A stretch of DNA of 64,000 nucleotides. Origin: JAGLHV01 sp023143305 [NCBI: Clostridia bacterium]. GTDB lineage: Bacteria > CBDUZB01 > JAGLHV01. Location of the stretch: the NCBI GenBank assembly GCA_030637025.1, contig DAOVVV010000008.1, positions 1-64,000 of the forward strand, read 5' to 3'. Every line of letters starts with the position of its first letter. The first letter of the stretch is position 1. The notes beneath the pieces are model-generated. The model was given only the letters and a program-made list of their open reading frames with translations, made no database searches and had not been told where the DNA came from. Below, one piece after another: positions 36,408 to 44,534 of the stretch. Made by a program: the position numbers and the translations under genes.

Positions 36408-39252
36408 AAAAGCGAATGAGGATATTAATAAAACTTCTAATTGGAAATTATCTTATAACCAATTTCAACCGGTGCAGGAGGGACTAAGAGAATCGCTTTG
36501 TACTCTGGGGAATGGTTATTTAGGAACCAGGGGAGCTATTTATGAATCTCCTGCTTCCAGGGTACATTATCCGGGTACTTACATTGCCGGAGTTTATAAC
36601 GAATTGCCTACAATTATTGCCGGGAGAAAAACATTAAACGAAGATTTTGTTAATTGTCCTAATTGGTTGTTTTTAACTTTTAAAAATGAAAAAGGAAATT
36701 GGGTTTCTCTTTCCACCAGTAAAATTCTTTTTTATCATCAAGAACTTGATTTTCGCCGGGGAGTTCTTATAAGAAAGGTCCGGCTTCAGAATGATAATGG
36801 ACAAATAACCACTATTGAAACAGAAAGGATTGTCCATTTAGTATATCCGCATTGTGTTGCAATTAAATATACCGTTATTCCTGAAAATTATGAAGGTTTC
36901 ATAACAATAAAATCAGCACTTGATGGAACAGTACAAAATACCGGTGTTCCTAGATATAGACAATTAAACTCTAAACATCTGATGCCTTCTTCCCTGGGAA
37001 GCTTTGATAATAACGGGGTTTATCTGGCAATGAAAACGACCCAATCCAATATTAAAATTTGCCAGGCAGCAAAAGTGCTGATATCTATTAACGGCAAAAA
37101 AATTAAATCAGTAAATAAAGTTTCGACTAAAAAGAAAGAAAAAATTGAGCAGGAATTTAAAGTATTTGTGCGTCAACAACAACGCTGTGAGATTGAAAAA
37201 ATCGTTACTATTTATACCTCTAAAGATAAAGATATTAGTAATCCGCTTTCTTCCGCTATTAATTCAGTAAAAAAACATCCCGGATTTGATGTGCTTTTTA
37301 AAACTCATCAATCTGCGTGGAAAGATTTATGGAAAAAATTTGATATTCAAATTAACGGTGATGCTTTTTCCCAAAAAGTACTAAGACTGCATATTTTCCA
37401 TTTATTGCAAACAGCCTCTATTCATAATACTAAGATTGATGCCGGACTTCCAGCCAGAGGATTACATGGAGAAGCTTATCGCGGGCATATTTTTTGGGAT
37501 GAACTTTTTGTTATGTCTTTTTTTGATTTCCATAGTCCGGAAATATCAAAAGCATTGCTTTTATATAGATACCAGCGTCTTATACCTGCCAGAAAATCTG
37601 CGAAAAAAAGCGGATATAAGGGAGCAATGTTTCCCTGGCAGAGCGGTTCTGACGGCAAGGAAAAAACTCAGTTTATTCATTTGAATCCAATGTCAGGTAA
37701 ATGGGGGCCCGATCATACTTATGTGCAAAGGCATGTTTCCTTTGCTATTGCTTATAATGTATGGCAATATTGGAAAAAATCTAACGACCTGGATTTTCTT
37801 GTAAATTACGGGGCTGAAATAATACTGTCAATTGCTCAATTCGGAGCCAGTCTTGCCCAATATGACGTTGAAGATAGTAGATATCATACCCATGACCTTA
37901 TGGGCCCCGATGAATTTCACGAAAAAGTTTCTAATTCACAAAAGCCCGGATTTAAAGATAATGCTTATACTAATTTGTTAATTGTGTGGACATTACTTAA
38001 AGCAAAAGAAGTTATTGCTATTTTACCTCCACAGCATCGAACCAAGATAATTAAGAAATTAAAACTTGATCAAACTGAATTACTGCGATGGAAAGATATT
38101 ACCCGTAAGATGAAGATATCTATCAATAATGAAGGCATTATTGGCCAGTTTGACGGATATTTTAAATTAAAAGAATTAAATTGGGATGCTTACAGAAGAA
38201 AATATGATAAAATCGAACGTATGGATAGAATTTTAAAAGCGGAAGGAAAATCACCGAACGATTATAAAGCAGCCAAGCAAGCAGATGTTTTGATGCTCTT
38301 TTACTTATTTCCTTTATTTGAAATAAAAGATTTGTTTCATCGGTTAGGATATAGGTTTGATCGGTACGTTTTGAAAAGAAATTATGAATATTATATAAAA
38401 AGAACTTCACATGGCTCAAGTTTGAGTAAAGTTGTTCACTGTTACATTTCTTATTTATTAGGAAAGTCAAAAGAAGGATGGCAGTGGTTTTCCAGTGTTC
38501 TCAAATCAGATATTTATGATGTTCAGGGAGGAACAACTGTTGAGGGTATTCATACCGGCATAATGGGTGGTTCCATTGATATGGTGGTAAGAGGATTCGC
38601 CGGAGTATATATGGGGGAGCAGATAATTAATATTACTCCTAATCTTCCTCCTCATTGGCAAAGTCTCAGGCTTAAATTTTGTTATAGGAGAAATTGGTTT
38701 TCTTTATTTATAACTAAAGAACAAATTACTATTTCTATAGCCGGATCCAAATCCAAAGAATTTGCTGTTCCCGTTAAAATCCATGGAAAATTATATCATT
38801 TCTTTTTTGGAAAAAAATATAGTATTTCTCTTGAAAAAAATATTAAGGGGAAAGGGAATTCGAAAATGATACAAAAAAGGATATTAATTGTTGACGGAAA
38901 TATTACTCAAACGGAAATACTAAAAACAAGATTACAAGCTATGGGTTATTTAATAGATTGTGCCCACACGGGTAAAGAAGCTTTGGATGTTTTAGAAACC
39001 AAATGGGTAGATTTAATTATATCTGCTATTATTTTTCAAGGAGGAATGAACGGTTTTCAATTTTTTAAAGAAGTAAAAAAGAGGAAACGGCTTTCAAAAA
39101 TACCTATTGCTATGCAAAGCAGTAAAGCTGCAATGAAAAAAATATTTGAGATAATGGGAGTAGATATCTTTTTTGTTAAACCGTATTCTGTAGATTTATT
39201 TTTGAACGAAGTAAAAAATATTTTAAATAAAGAAGATATTTGTTCTCAGTAG
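36400..39252 (+). CDS. GH65 sugar phosphorylase fused to a degenerate response-regulator receiver
   Basis: A 950-residue protein. Residues 1-about 810 are glycoside hydrolase family 65 (trehalose/kojibiose/maltose phosphorylases), with catalytic acid Glu505 in MGPDEFHEK and the phosphate-site GGSIDMVVRGFAG. Residues about 823-950 form a receiver fold (KRILIVDGN; FFVKPYS), but the acidic pair has become DG and the phospho-acceptor position reads ISAII instead of the usual LD. An in-frame ATG at 38866 preceded by AAGGGGAAAGGG could start the receiver part separately. The start at 36400 overlaps the phosphatase gene by 8 bp. Confidence 0.88.
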   Translation: MPEKANEDINKTSNWKLSYNQFQPVQEGLRESLCTLGNGYLGTRGAIYESPASRVHYPGTYIAGVYNELPTIIAGRKTLNEDFVNCPNWLFLTFKNEKGNWVSLSTSKILFYHQELDFRRGVLIRKVRLQNDNGQITTIETERIVHLVYPHCVAIKYTVIPENYEGFITIKSALDGTVQNTGVPRYRQLNSKHLMPSSLGSFDNNGVYLAMKTTQSNIKICQAAKVLISINGKKIKSVNKVSTKKKEKIEQEFKVFVRQQQRCEIEKIVTIYTSKDKDISNPLSSAINSVKKHPGFDVLFKTHQSAWKDLWKKFDIQINGDAFSQKVLRLHIFHLLQTASIHNTKIDAGLPARGLHGEAYRGHIFWDELFVMSFFDFHSPEISKALLLYRYQRLIPARKSAKKSGYKGAMFPWQSGSDGKEKTQFIHLNPMSGKWGPDHTYVQRHVSFAIAYNVWQYWKKSNDLDFLVNYGAEIILSIAQFGASLAQYDVEDSRYHTHDLMGPDEFHEKVSNSQKPGFKDNAYTNLLIVWTLLKAKEVIAILPPQHRTKIIKKLKLDQTELLRWKDITRKMKISINNEGIIGQFDGYFKLKELNWDAYRRKYDKIERMDRILKAEGKSPNDYKAAKQADVLMLFYLFPLFEIKDLFHRLGYRFDRYVLKRNYEYYIKRTSHGSSLSKVVHCYISYLLGKSKEGWQWFSSVLKSDIYDVQGGTTVEGIHTGIMGGSIDMVVRGFAGVYMGEQIINITPNLPPHWQSLRLKFCYRRNWFSLFITKEQITISIAGSKSKEFAVPVKIHGKLYHFFFGKKYSISLEKNIKGKGNSKMIQKRILIVDGNITQTEILKTRLQAMGYLIDCAHTGKEALDVLETKWVDLIISAIIFQGGMNGFQFFKEVKKRKRLSKIPIAMQSSKAAMKKIFEIMGVDIFFVKPYSVDLFLNEVKNILNKEDICSQ

Positions 39253-39303
39253 AATAAAAATATCTTAAAACAGAATAATTTTTTTCTAAAGGAGGTTTTT
39301 AAA

Positions 39304-39780
39304 ATGATAAAAAGCACAAAATTCAGATTAAAAGATTTAACCAAGAAATTAAAAGCAATTAAAGCAGAAGATATTATGACTAAAAAAGTTATTACCACGA
39401 CGGAAAGCACAACTTTAGCCGATATTGCTGAAATAATGATTAAAGAAAAAATAAACGGGATACCGGTAATAGGAAAAAAAGGTAAAATAATCGGGTTAAT
39501 TACTAATACTGATCTTTTTCTGGTGATGGATATGATAAAGTCAGGAGAGGTTATAAAAAACGGAATGGAACCGATTTCTAATCCAACGGTAAAATTTGCT
39601 ATGTCCACCGAAGTTATTAAGATAAAAAAAGACACAACCCTGGATGAAATTCTTACCTTAATGAAATACAAAAATGCACATACTTTTCCTGTTTTTGAAG
39701 GAAGTAAAATGGTTGGAGTAATTGGAAGACGCGATGTTTTTAAAAACTTTTACGCTATAGAAAAAGATTTGTATCTATAA
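39304..39780 (+). CDS. CBS domain pair protein
   Basis: A 158-residue protein consisting of two CBS domains (about 22-75, with VITTTESTTLADIAEIM, and 100-150, with VIKIKKDTTLDEILTLM). Such Bateman modules bind adenosine nucleotides and regulate partners. No partner domain is attached. AAAGGAGGTTTTTAAA precedes the ATG. It lies between the GH65-receiver gene and a protease gene, 51 bp and 48 bp apart, and could be a metabolic sensor for either. Confidence 0.88.
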   Translation: MIKSTKFRLKDLTKKLKAIKAEDIMTKKVITTTESTTLADIAEIMIKEKINGIPVIGKKGKIIGLITNTDLFLVMDMIKSGEVIKNGMEPISNPTVKFAMSTEVIKIKKDTTLDEILTLMKYKNAHTFPVFEGSKMVGVIGRRDVFKNFYAIEKDLYL

Positions 39781-39828
39781 AAAAACATGGTAAATCAATT
39801 CAATAAATTTAAGTTTACGGGGAAAAAA

Positions 39829-41295
39829 ATGAAAATTTCAGTAAAAATAATATTGTCAATGATTTTATGCTGCCTGGCTACTGTTAATGTACAGGCCAAA
39901 ACTAATATAAAAGAAGCTATCGTAAAAATATATACTGTTTGCAACCGATATAATTATTATGAACCATGGCAAATGCGCGGTCAAAGAAGAGGAACGGGTT
40001 CAGGGTGCATAATTAATGGCAACAGAATATTAACTAATGCTCATGTAATTGCGGACCAAACCTTTATCCAGGTAAAACGGGCCGGACAATCAAAGAAATA
40101 TACAGCAGAAGTAGAAATTGTAGCTCACGAATGTGACCTTGCTATTTTGAAGGTTAAAGACGATTCATTTTTTACAGGGGTTAAACCGTTGCAGATTGGG
40201 AAATTAGCAGAAGTGAGAGATAAAGTTGCTGTTTATGGTTTTCCGGTAGGTGGTGATGAATTGTGTATTACCGAAGGGGTAGTTTCTCGCATAGAACATC
40301 AGGCATATACTCATAGTAAGGCCCATTTATTAACCTGTCAAATTGATGCTACCATTAATCCCGGGAATAGCGGGGGACCTGTAGTCAAAAATAATAAAAT
40401 AGTTGGAATAGCCTTTCAAGCAGGTGCAGGTGAAAATATTGGATATATGGTTTCTGTGCCGGTTATTAATCATTTTTTACAGGACATAAAAAATAATAAG
40501 TACGATGGAATCCCTGATATTGGTATTTCCTGTCAAAAAATGGAAAATTATGCCCTCAGAAAAAAATATAATATGAACTCTAAACAAACAGGATTGTTGA
40601 TAAATAAAATTTATCCCGGCTCTTCTGCCGAGGGAAGATTAAAATCCGAAGATATAATCCTTGCTGTAGACAATAAAAATGTCGAAAATGACGGAACAAT
40701 AGAATTCCGAGAAAATGAAAGAACATTTTTTATATATGTAATTCAAAATAAATATATCAATGATACTGTTAATTTTAATATTCTAAGAGAGAGTAAAATT
40801 ATTAATGTAAAAATAAAATTGACCACCCCGGTAAATTTTTGGCGGTTAGTTCCGCATCAACAGTATGATATTGCTCCGACTTATTATATTTTAGGCGGAT
40901 TGGTGTTTGAACCTTTAACTCTGGATTTTTTAAATGAATGGGGTGGAGATTGGAATAATGATGCCCTTAAGAATTTAATCAACTATTATTATTCCGGAGA
41001 AATATTATCCGAGCGAAAAGAAATAGTCATACTGGTGCAGGTTTTAGCCGATGAAATTAATACAGGCTATCATGATTGGAAATATAATGTAATTTCTTAT
41101 GTTAATGGCCAAAAGGTAAGCATCATAAGTGATTTGGTGACCGCGATTGAAAAACATAAAGGAAAATATCATACAATAGTAGATGAACGCGGATATAAAA
41201 TAGTTTTAGATAAAAATGAAGTTGATAAGAACAATCAAAGAATTTTAAAAAAATATAAAATTAATTTTGACCGTTCGGAAGATTTAAAAAAATGA
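39829..41295 (+). CDS. Periplasmic Deg-type serine protease with PDZ-like domain
   Basis: A 488-residue exported protease. A signal peptide (1-about 22, ending VQA) precedes a trypsin-like domain with catalytic His72 (NAHV), Asp103 (ECDLAIL) and Ser181 (GNSGGP). A PDZ-like segment (about 210-310, TGLLINKIYPGSSAEG) and a further C-terminal domain follow. The layout is nearer to plant Deg9-like and archaeal-type forms than to short DegP. The ATG at 39829 follows ACGGGGAAAA; an upstream ATG at 39787 would put the signal peptide internal. It would degrade misfolded envelope proteins. Confidence 0.85.
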   Translation: MKISVKIILSMILCCLATVNVQAKTNIKEAIVKIYTVCNRYNYYEPWQMRGQRRGTGSGCIINGNRILTNAHVIADQTFIQVKRAGQSKKYTAEVEIVAHECDLAILKVKDDSFFTGVKPLQIGKLAEVRDKVAVYGFPVGGDELCITEGVVSRIEHQAYTHSKAHLLTCQIDATINPGNSGGPVVKNNKIVGIAFQAGAGENIGYMVSVPVINHFLQDIKNNKYDGIPDIGISCQKMENYALRKKYNMNSKQTGLLINKIYPGSSAEGRLKSEDIILAVDNKNVENDGTIEFRENERTFFIYVIQNKYINDTVNFNILRESKIINVKIKLTTPVNFWRLVPHQQYDIAPTYYILGGLVFEPLTLDFLNEWGGDWNNDALKNLINYYYSGEILSERKEIVILVQVLADEINTGYHDWKYNVISYVNGQKVSIISDLVTAIEKHKGKYHTIVDERGYKIVLDKNEVDKNNQRILKKYKINFDRSEDLKK

Positions 41296-41296
41296 A

Positions 41297-41532
41297 TAGA
41301 GTTCTGCAAAATAACGCATTCTGTCATGCGGAATCTGTAATGTGTTTAAAATATCAATAGATTTCTGCTTTCCAGACTGTGTCGCAATCCCTTTTTTGGT
41401 AGTAGCAGGCTTTAGCCTGCGGCTACCACATGAAAATATGAGTTATGACACAGTCTGTTCGCAGGAATGACTTGCCTTATCCGCCAGTCTTTAAGGCGGA
41501 GCGGGCAGGCAAACTACTTCGCAGAAAGATTA
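41297..41532 (+). mobile_element. Element B, copy 6, interrupted by element A
   Basis: The outer ends TAGAGTTCTGCAAAATA and CTTCGCAGAAAGATTA are of element B. Inside the palindrome, after TTTCTGCTTTC, an 85-bp element A is inserted, and the sequence resumes TTCGCAGGAATGAC. The right part has a CCGCCAGTC unit. It ends 28 nt before the next start codon. The flanking duplication is not clean. Confidence 0.75.
41373..41457 (+). mobile_element. Element A, complete 85-bp copy nested in element B
   Basis: CAGACTGTGTCGCAA and TTATGACACAGTCTG are its inverted ends; one hairpin with GTAG foot (GCAGGC-TTTA-GCCTGC) lies inside. TTC is found on both sides, suggesting a 3-bp duplication of the B palindrome. 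Confidence 0.72.
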
Positions 41533-41560
41533 AAAAATAAACTAAAAGGAGGAAATTAGT

Positions 41561-41737
41561 ATGACAAAACCTGTAAGTGATTTGATTAAAGCAGTATTTA
41601 GAGTTCTGGCTTTTTTGGGCCTATATTTTTTAATAGCCGGTACATTGCTAAATACACTGGCTCTAATTTTAATCGGAGGAGTATTAATGACTGCAGGAGC
41701 AGTCCTCGGTTGGATGAATGAAAAAATAGAAAAATAG
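41561..41737 (+). CDS. Small membrane protein, 58 residues
   Basis: A short frame with a strong AAAAGGAGGAAA ribosome site. The product has a hydrophilic start (MTKPVSDLIKAVF), two hydrophobic stretches (about 14-25 and 29-48, with LILIGGVLMTAGAVLG) and a charged end. No family was recognised. Element B copy 6 ends 28 nt upstream. Confidence 0.68.
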   Translation: MTKPVSDLIKAVFRVLAFLGLYFLIAGTLLNTLALILIGGVLMTAGAVLGWMNEKIEK

Positions 41738-41974
41738 GAACTAATTTCCTGGAATGATTAAATTTATTTATATAAGTCGGAATATAAAAAATTGGGATGT
41801 AAATGCCAGGAAATAATTGTGTATTGTCAACACTGCCCGGAGTGTGACCGATAGTAGATCATTGGCAAAATTGGGTTTTAAAAGGGTTAAAACCTGGTGG
41901 TAAAATTATTACCTGGAAAAAAGTAGGTCTTTAAGTCATATCCGGAGGAAAGCAAGATTAGAGAAGAACAAATT

Positions 41975-42619
41975 ATGCTTGAGAAAACGGCAACAATTCG
42001 ATTCGTTTTTTACAGATATGACTTAAACACAAATTATGATAAAAATTTGTTTTGTCCTTTTGAAATATTTATCGATGATAAACTGGTTCTTGATAAAACC
42101 CTGGGTTGTACGATAAAACCCGGTTCTGATCCGATAATAAATGTAACTACAGGAACAGAACACACTTTAACTGTAAAGTTAAAAGAAACGGATGTTGTTA
42201 AAAAAATTAAAAGGGTGTTCAATAAGAACGCTACCTTAGTAATATTCTACGATTTAAATGCTAAGGATTTAGTAATCAAGATTATCCCAGATAAAGTAAA
42301 AATTAAAATTGATTTTTCAAATGAAATATGTTTTCAATTCGAAGATTCTATTAAAATATTTCTTGATAATGAATTAGTTTTTGACAAAATTTCATTAAAT
42401 AAAAATCAAAATAATAAAATACAGGAGCACAGTTCTCAGCCGGTATTGATATTAGAATTAAAACAAGGGGAGCACTGTATAGCTGTAAAATCAAAAAAAA
42501 ATAAAATCACTAAAAAAATAAAAAGAATTTTTCATAGAAACGGAACTCTATATATTTCTTATGCGGAAAAAGATACTAAAAGCGGCAAAAAACAATTGAT
42601 AGTTGATTTTAATTATTAA
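41975..42619 (+). CDS. Hypothetical protein with an internal duplication
   Basis: A 214-residue protein of unrecognised family. Two similar halves are visible: each has FEIFIDDKLVLDK or IKIFLDNELVFDK, then a GTEH/GEHC turn and KKIKRVFNKNATLVIF or KKIKRIFHRNGTLYIS. The pattern suggests two beta-sandwich domains in a lysine-rich, signal-less cytosolic protein. A ribosome site AGGAGGAAA lies too far from the ATG to be certain (about 26 nt). It precedes a DUF296 gene by 15 bp. Confidence 0.6.
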   Translation: MLEKTATIRFVFYRYDLNTNYDKNLFCPFEIFIDDKLVLDKTLGCTIKPGSDPIINVTTGTEHTLTVKLKETDVVKKIKRVFNKNATLVIFYDLNAKDLVIKIIPDKVKIKIDFSNEICFQFEDSIKIFLDNELVFDKISLNKNQNNKIQEHSSQPVLILELKQGEHCIAVKSKKNKITKKIKRIFHRNGTLYISYAEKDTKSGKKQLIVDFNY

Positions 42620-42634
42620 AAGGAAAACATAAAA

Positions 42635-43051
42635 ATGCAGGTAAAAAAAGGCAGATTGTTTATGGGAAGATTTAAATCAAAAGTAGATCTTTTAGCTTCT
42701 TTAACTGAATTTTGTAAAGAAAAAAATATAAAATTAGGCACATTTTCCGTTATCGGAGCTTTAACTCAAGTAAAATTAGGATATTATGATCAGGACAATA
42801 AAAAATATACCGGGTGTGTAAGTTTAAATAAAAAATTGGAAATAACCACCTGTGTAGGCAACATATCCTTAAAAGATTCGGAAATTTTTGTTCATGCCCA
42901 CATAACCTTAGCTGACCATCAGGGACAATGTTACGGAGGACATCTTATGCCTGAATCGGTTGTGTTTGCTGCTGAATATTATATTCAGGAACTTATCGGC
43001 GGCAAATTAGAAAGAAAAAATGACTCGGAAACAGGGCTGAGTTTATGGTAA
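42635..43051 (+). CDS. PPC/DUF296 domain protein
   Basis: A 138-residue single-domain protein of the PPC (plants and prokaryotes conserved) family. FSVIGALTQVKLGYYD, HAHITLADHQG, and GGHLMPESVVFAAEYYI are its conserved segments; the histidines probably bind metal. Prokaryotic members have an uncertain role, some linked to DNA. It lies in a run with the duplicated protein and the exported methyltransferase. Confidence 0.85.
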   Translation: MQVKKGRLFMGRFKSKVDLLASLTEFCKEKNIKLGTFSVIGALTQVKLGYYDQDNKKYTGCVSLNKKLEITTCVGNISLKDSEIFVHAHITLADHQGQCYGGHLMPESVVFAAEYYIQELIGGKLERKNDSETGLSLW

Positions 43052-43073
43052 ACTATAAAAAGCAGAGGGTGAA

Positions 43074-43814
43074 GTGAATAGAAAAAGTATTTTAATTATG
43101 ATGATAATACTTTGTTTTTTAAGTGGTTGCAAAGGAGAAACAAATAAAATGCAAGAATTTAATAGGAGTGAAGAAACGATTTTTGCTCAAGCCAGAAAAG
43201 AAATGATAGAAACCCAGATAAAGAGAAGAGGAATTAAAGACCAACGCGTGCTGGAAGCAATGTTTAAGGTCAAAAGGCATAAATTTGTTCCTCAAAGTGA
43301 ACAAAAACTTGCTTATGAAGATTATCCTTTACCCATTGGGAAAGAACAAACCATTTCTCAGCCGTATATAGTTGCCTTAATGACTGAATTATTACAGCTG
43401 GAGGGCAAAGAGAAGGTTTTGGAAATTGGAACAGGTTCCGGGTATCAGGCGGCTATATTAGCGGAATTAGCTAATGAAGTTTATACTATTGAAATATTAG
43501 AACCCTTAGCCATAAATGCGGAAAAAGTACTCCGGGAACTGGATTACAGTAATGTTACTGTAAAATGTGGTGACGGCTATTTGGGCTGGGAAGAATATGC
43601 TCCTTTTGATAGTATTATTGTCACCTGCGCTCCACCCTATATTCCCCAACCTTTAATTGACCAATTAGCTGAGGGCGGAAAAATGGTTATTCCGGTGGGA
43701 ATACACTATCAGGAATTAAAATTGTTAAAAAAAATAAAGGGAAAAATAAAAACCACTAATATCATCCCGGTCAGGTTCGTACCAATGACCAGGGAAAGTG
43801 ATGAAGATAATTAA
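43074..43814 (+). CDS. pcm: Protein-L-isoaspartate O-methyltransferase, lipoprotein form
   Basis: A 246-residue enzyme that methylates isoaspartyl residues to start their repair. GTG start with AGAGGG before it. Unlike most Pcm, it has a lipoprotein signal peptide with lipobox LSGC, Cys19, so it would be anchored in the envelope. Signatures are HKFVPQ, TISQPYIVALM, and the SAM motif VLEIGTGSGYQAAIL. It lies near the Deg-type protease and could be part of envelope protein quality control. SAM supply in the periplasm is a problem for this idea. Confidence 0.88.
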   Translation: MNRKSILIMMIILCFLSGCKGETNKMQEFNRSEETIFAQARKEMIETQIKRRGIKDQRVLEAMFKVKRHKFVPQSEQKLAYEDYPLPIGKEQTISQPYIVALMTELLQLEGKEKVLEIGTGSGYQAAILAELANEVYTIEILEPLAINAEKVLRELDYSNVTVKCGDGYLGWEEYAPFDSIIVTCAPPYIPQPLIDQLAEGGKMVIPVGIHYQELKLLKKIKGKIKTTNIIPVRFVPMTRESDEDN

Positions 43815-43839
43815 TCAATACAGAAGAAAGTTAATTTAA

Positions 43840-44529
43840 ATGTCTAAAGAAAAAATCTTAGTTATTGAGGACGATAAACATCTTTCCAAACTTATCAAGT
43901 ATAACATGGAAAAGGCTGGTTTTGACTGTGTAGCAACTCCAACCGGAGAAATAGCATTAAAAACCTTAGACAGACAACCAGTTGATTTGATTATATTGGA
44001 TATAATGCTTCCTAAAATGGACGGACTTCAGGTTTGTAAACAAATAAAACAAGATAAAAAATTAGCTGCCATTCCCATCATTATGTTAACCGCCAAAGGT
44101 GAAGAAATAGATAGGATTGTCGGATTTGAGCTGGGTGCGGATGATTATATAGTTAAACCGTTTAGTGTGCGGGAATTAATTTTGAGAATAAAAGCAATCC
44201 TGAAACGAAATAAAAAAGAAAAAACTCTGCAAAACATATTAACTGCAGGCAAACTAACCATTGATATTCCCCGGCATAAAGTAATGGTAAATAAAAAAGA
44301 AATAGAATTAACCCTGATTGAATTTAAGCTTTTAGTTACTCTTATAGAAAGAAAAGGCAGGGTTCAATCACGGGATCGATTATTAGATGATGTATGGGAT
44401 ATATCCTCTGAGGTTACTACCCGAACTGTAGATACGCATGTTAAAAGGCTAAGACAAAAATTAGGCCCGGCGGGAAACTTAATTGAAACTGTGAGGGGAA
44501 TCGGATACAGGTTTGCTGACGGGGGATAA
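43840..44529 (+). CDS. OmpR/PhoB family response regulator
   Basis: A 229-residue regulator. The receiver has phospho-acceptor Asp54 (LDIMLPKMDG), Thr and Lys switch residues (LTAKGEE; VKPFS). The C-terminal winged helix has LIERKGRVQSRDRL and RTVDTHVKRLRQKL. It is followed 5 bp later by a PhoR-like kinase and lies beside pst-phoU, so a PhoB role in phosphate starvation is likely. Confidence 0.92.
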   Translation: MSKEKILVIEDDKHLSKLIKYNMEKAGFDCVATPTGEIALKTLDRQPVDLIILDIMLPKMDGLQVCKQIKQDKKLAAIPIIMLTAKGEEIDRIVGFELGADDYIVKPFSVRELILRIKAILKRNKKEKTLQNILTAGKLTIDIPRHKVMVNKKEIELTLIEFKLLVTLIERKGRVQSRDRLLDDVWDISSEVTTRTVDTHVKRLRQKLGPAGNLIETVRGIGYRFADGG

Positions 44530-44534
44530 TTATT

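Noticed and set aside
41859-41934. A possible C-terminal fragment of a methyltransferase gene (frame with LKPGGKII and TWKKVGL)
   Set aside because: Only about 25 residues are open, a stop lies directly upstream and no other motif is present; it may be chance.
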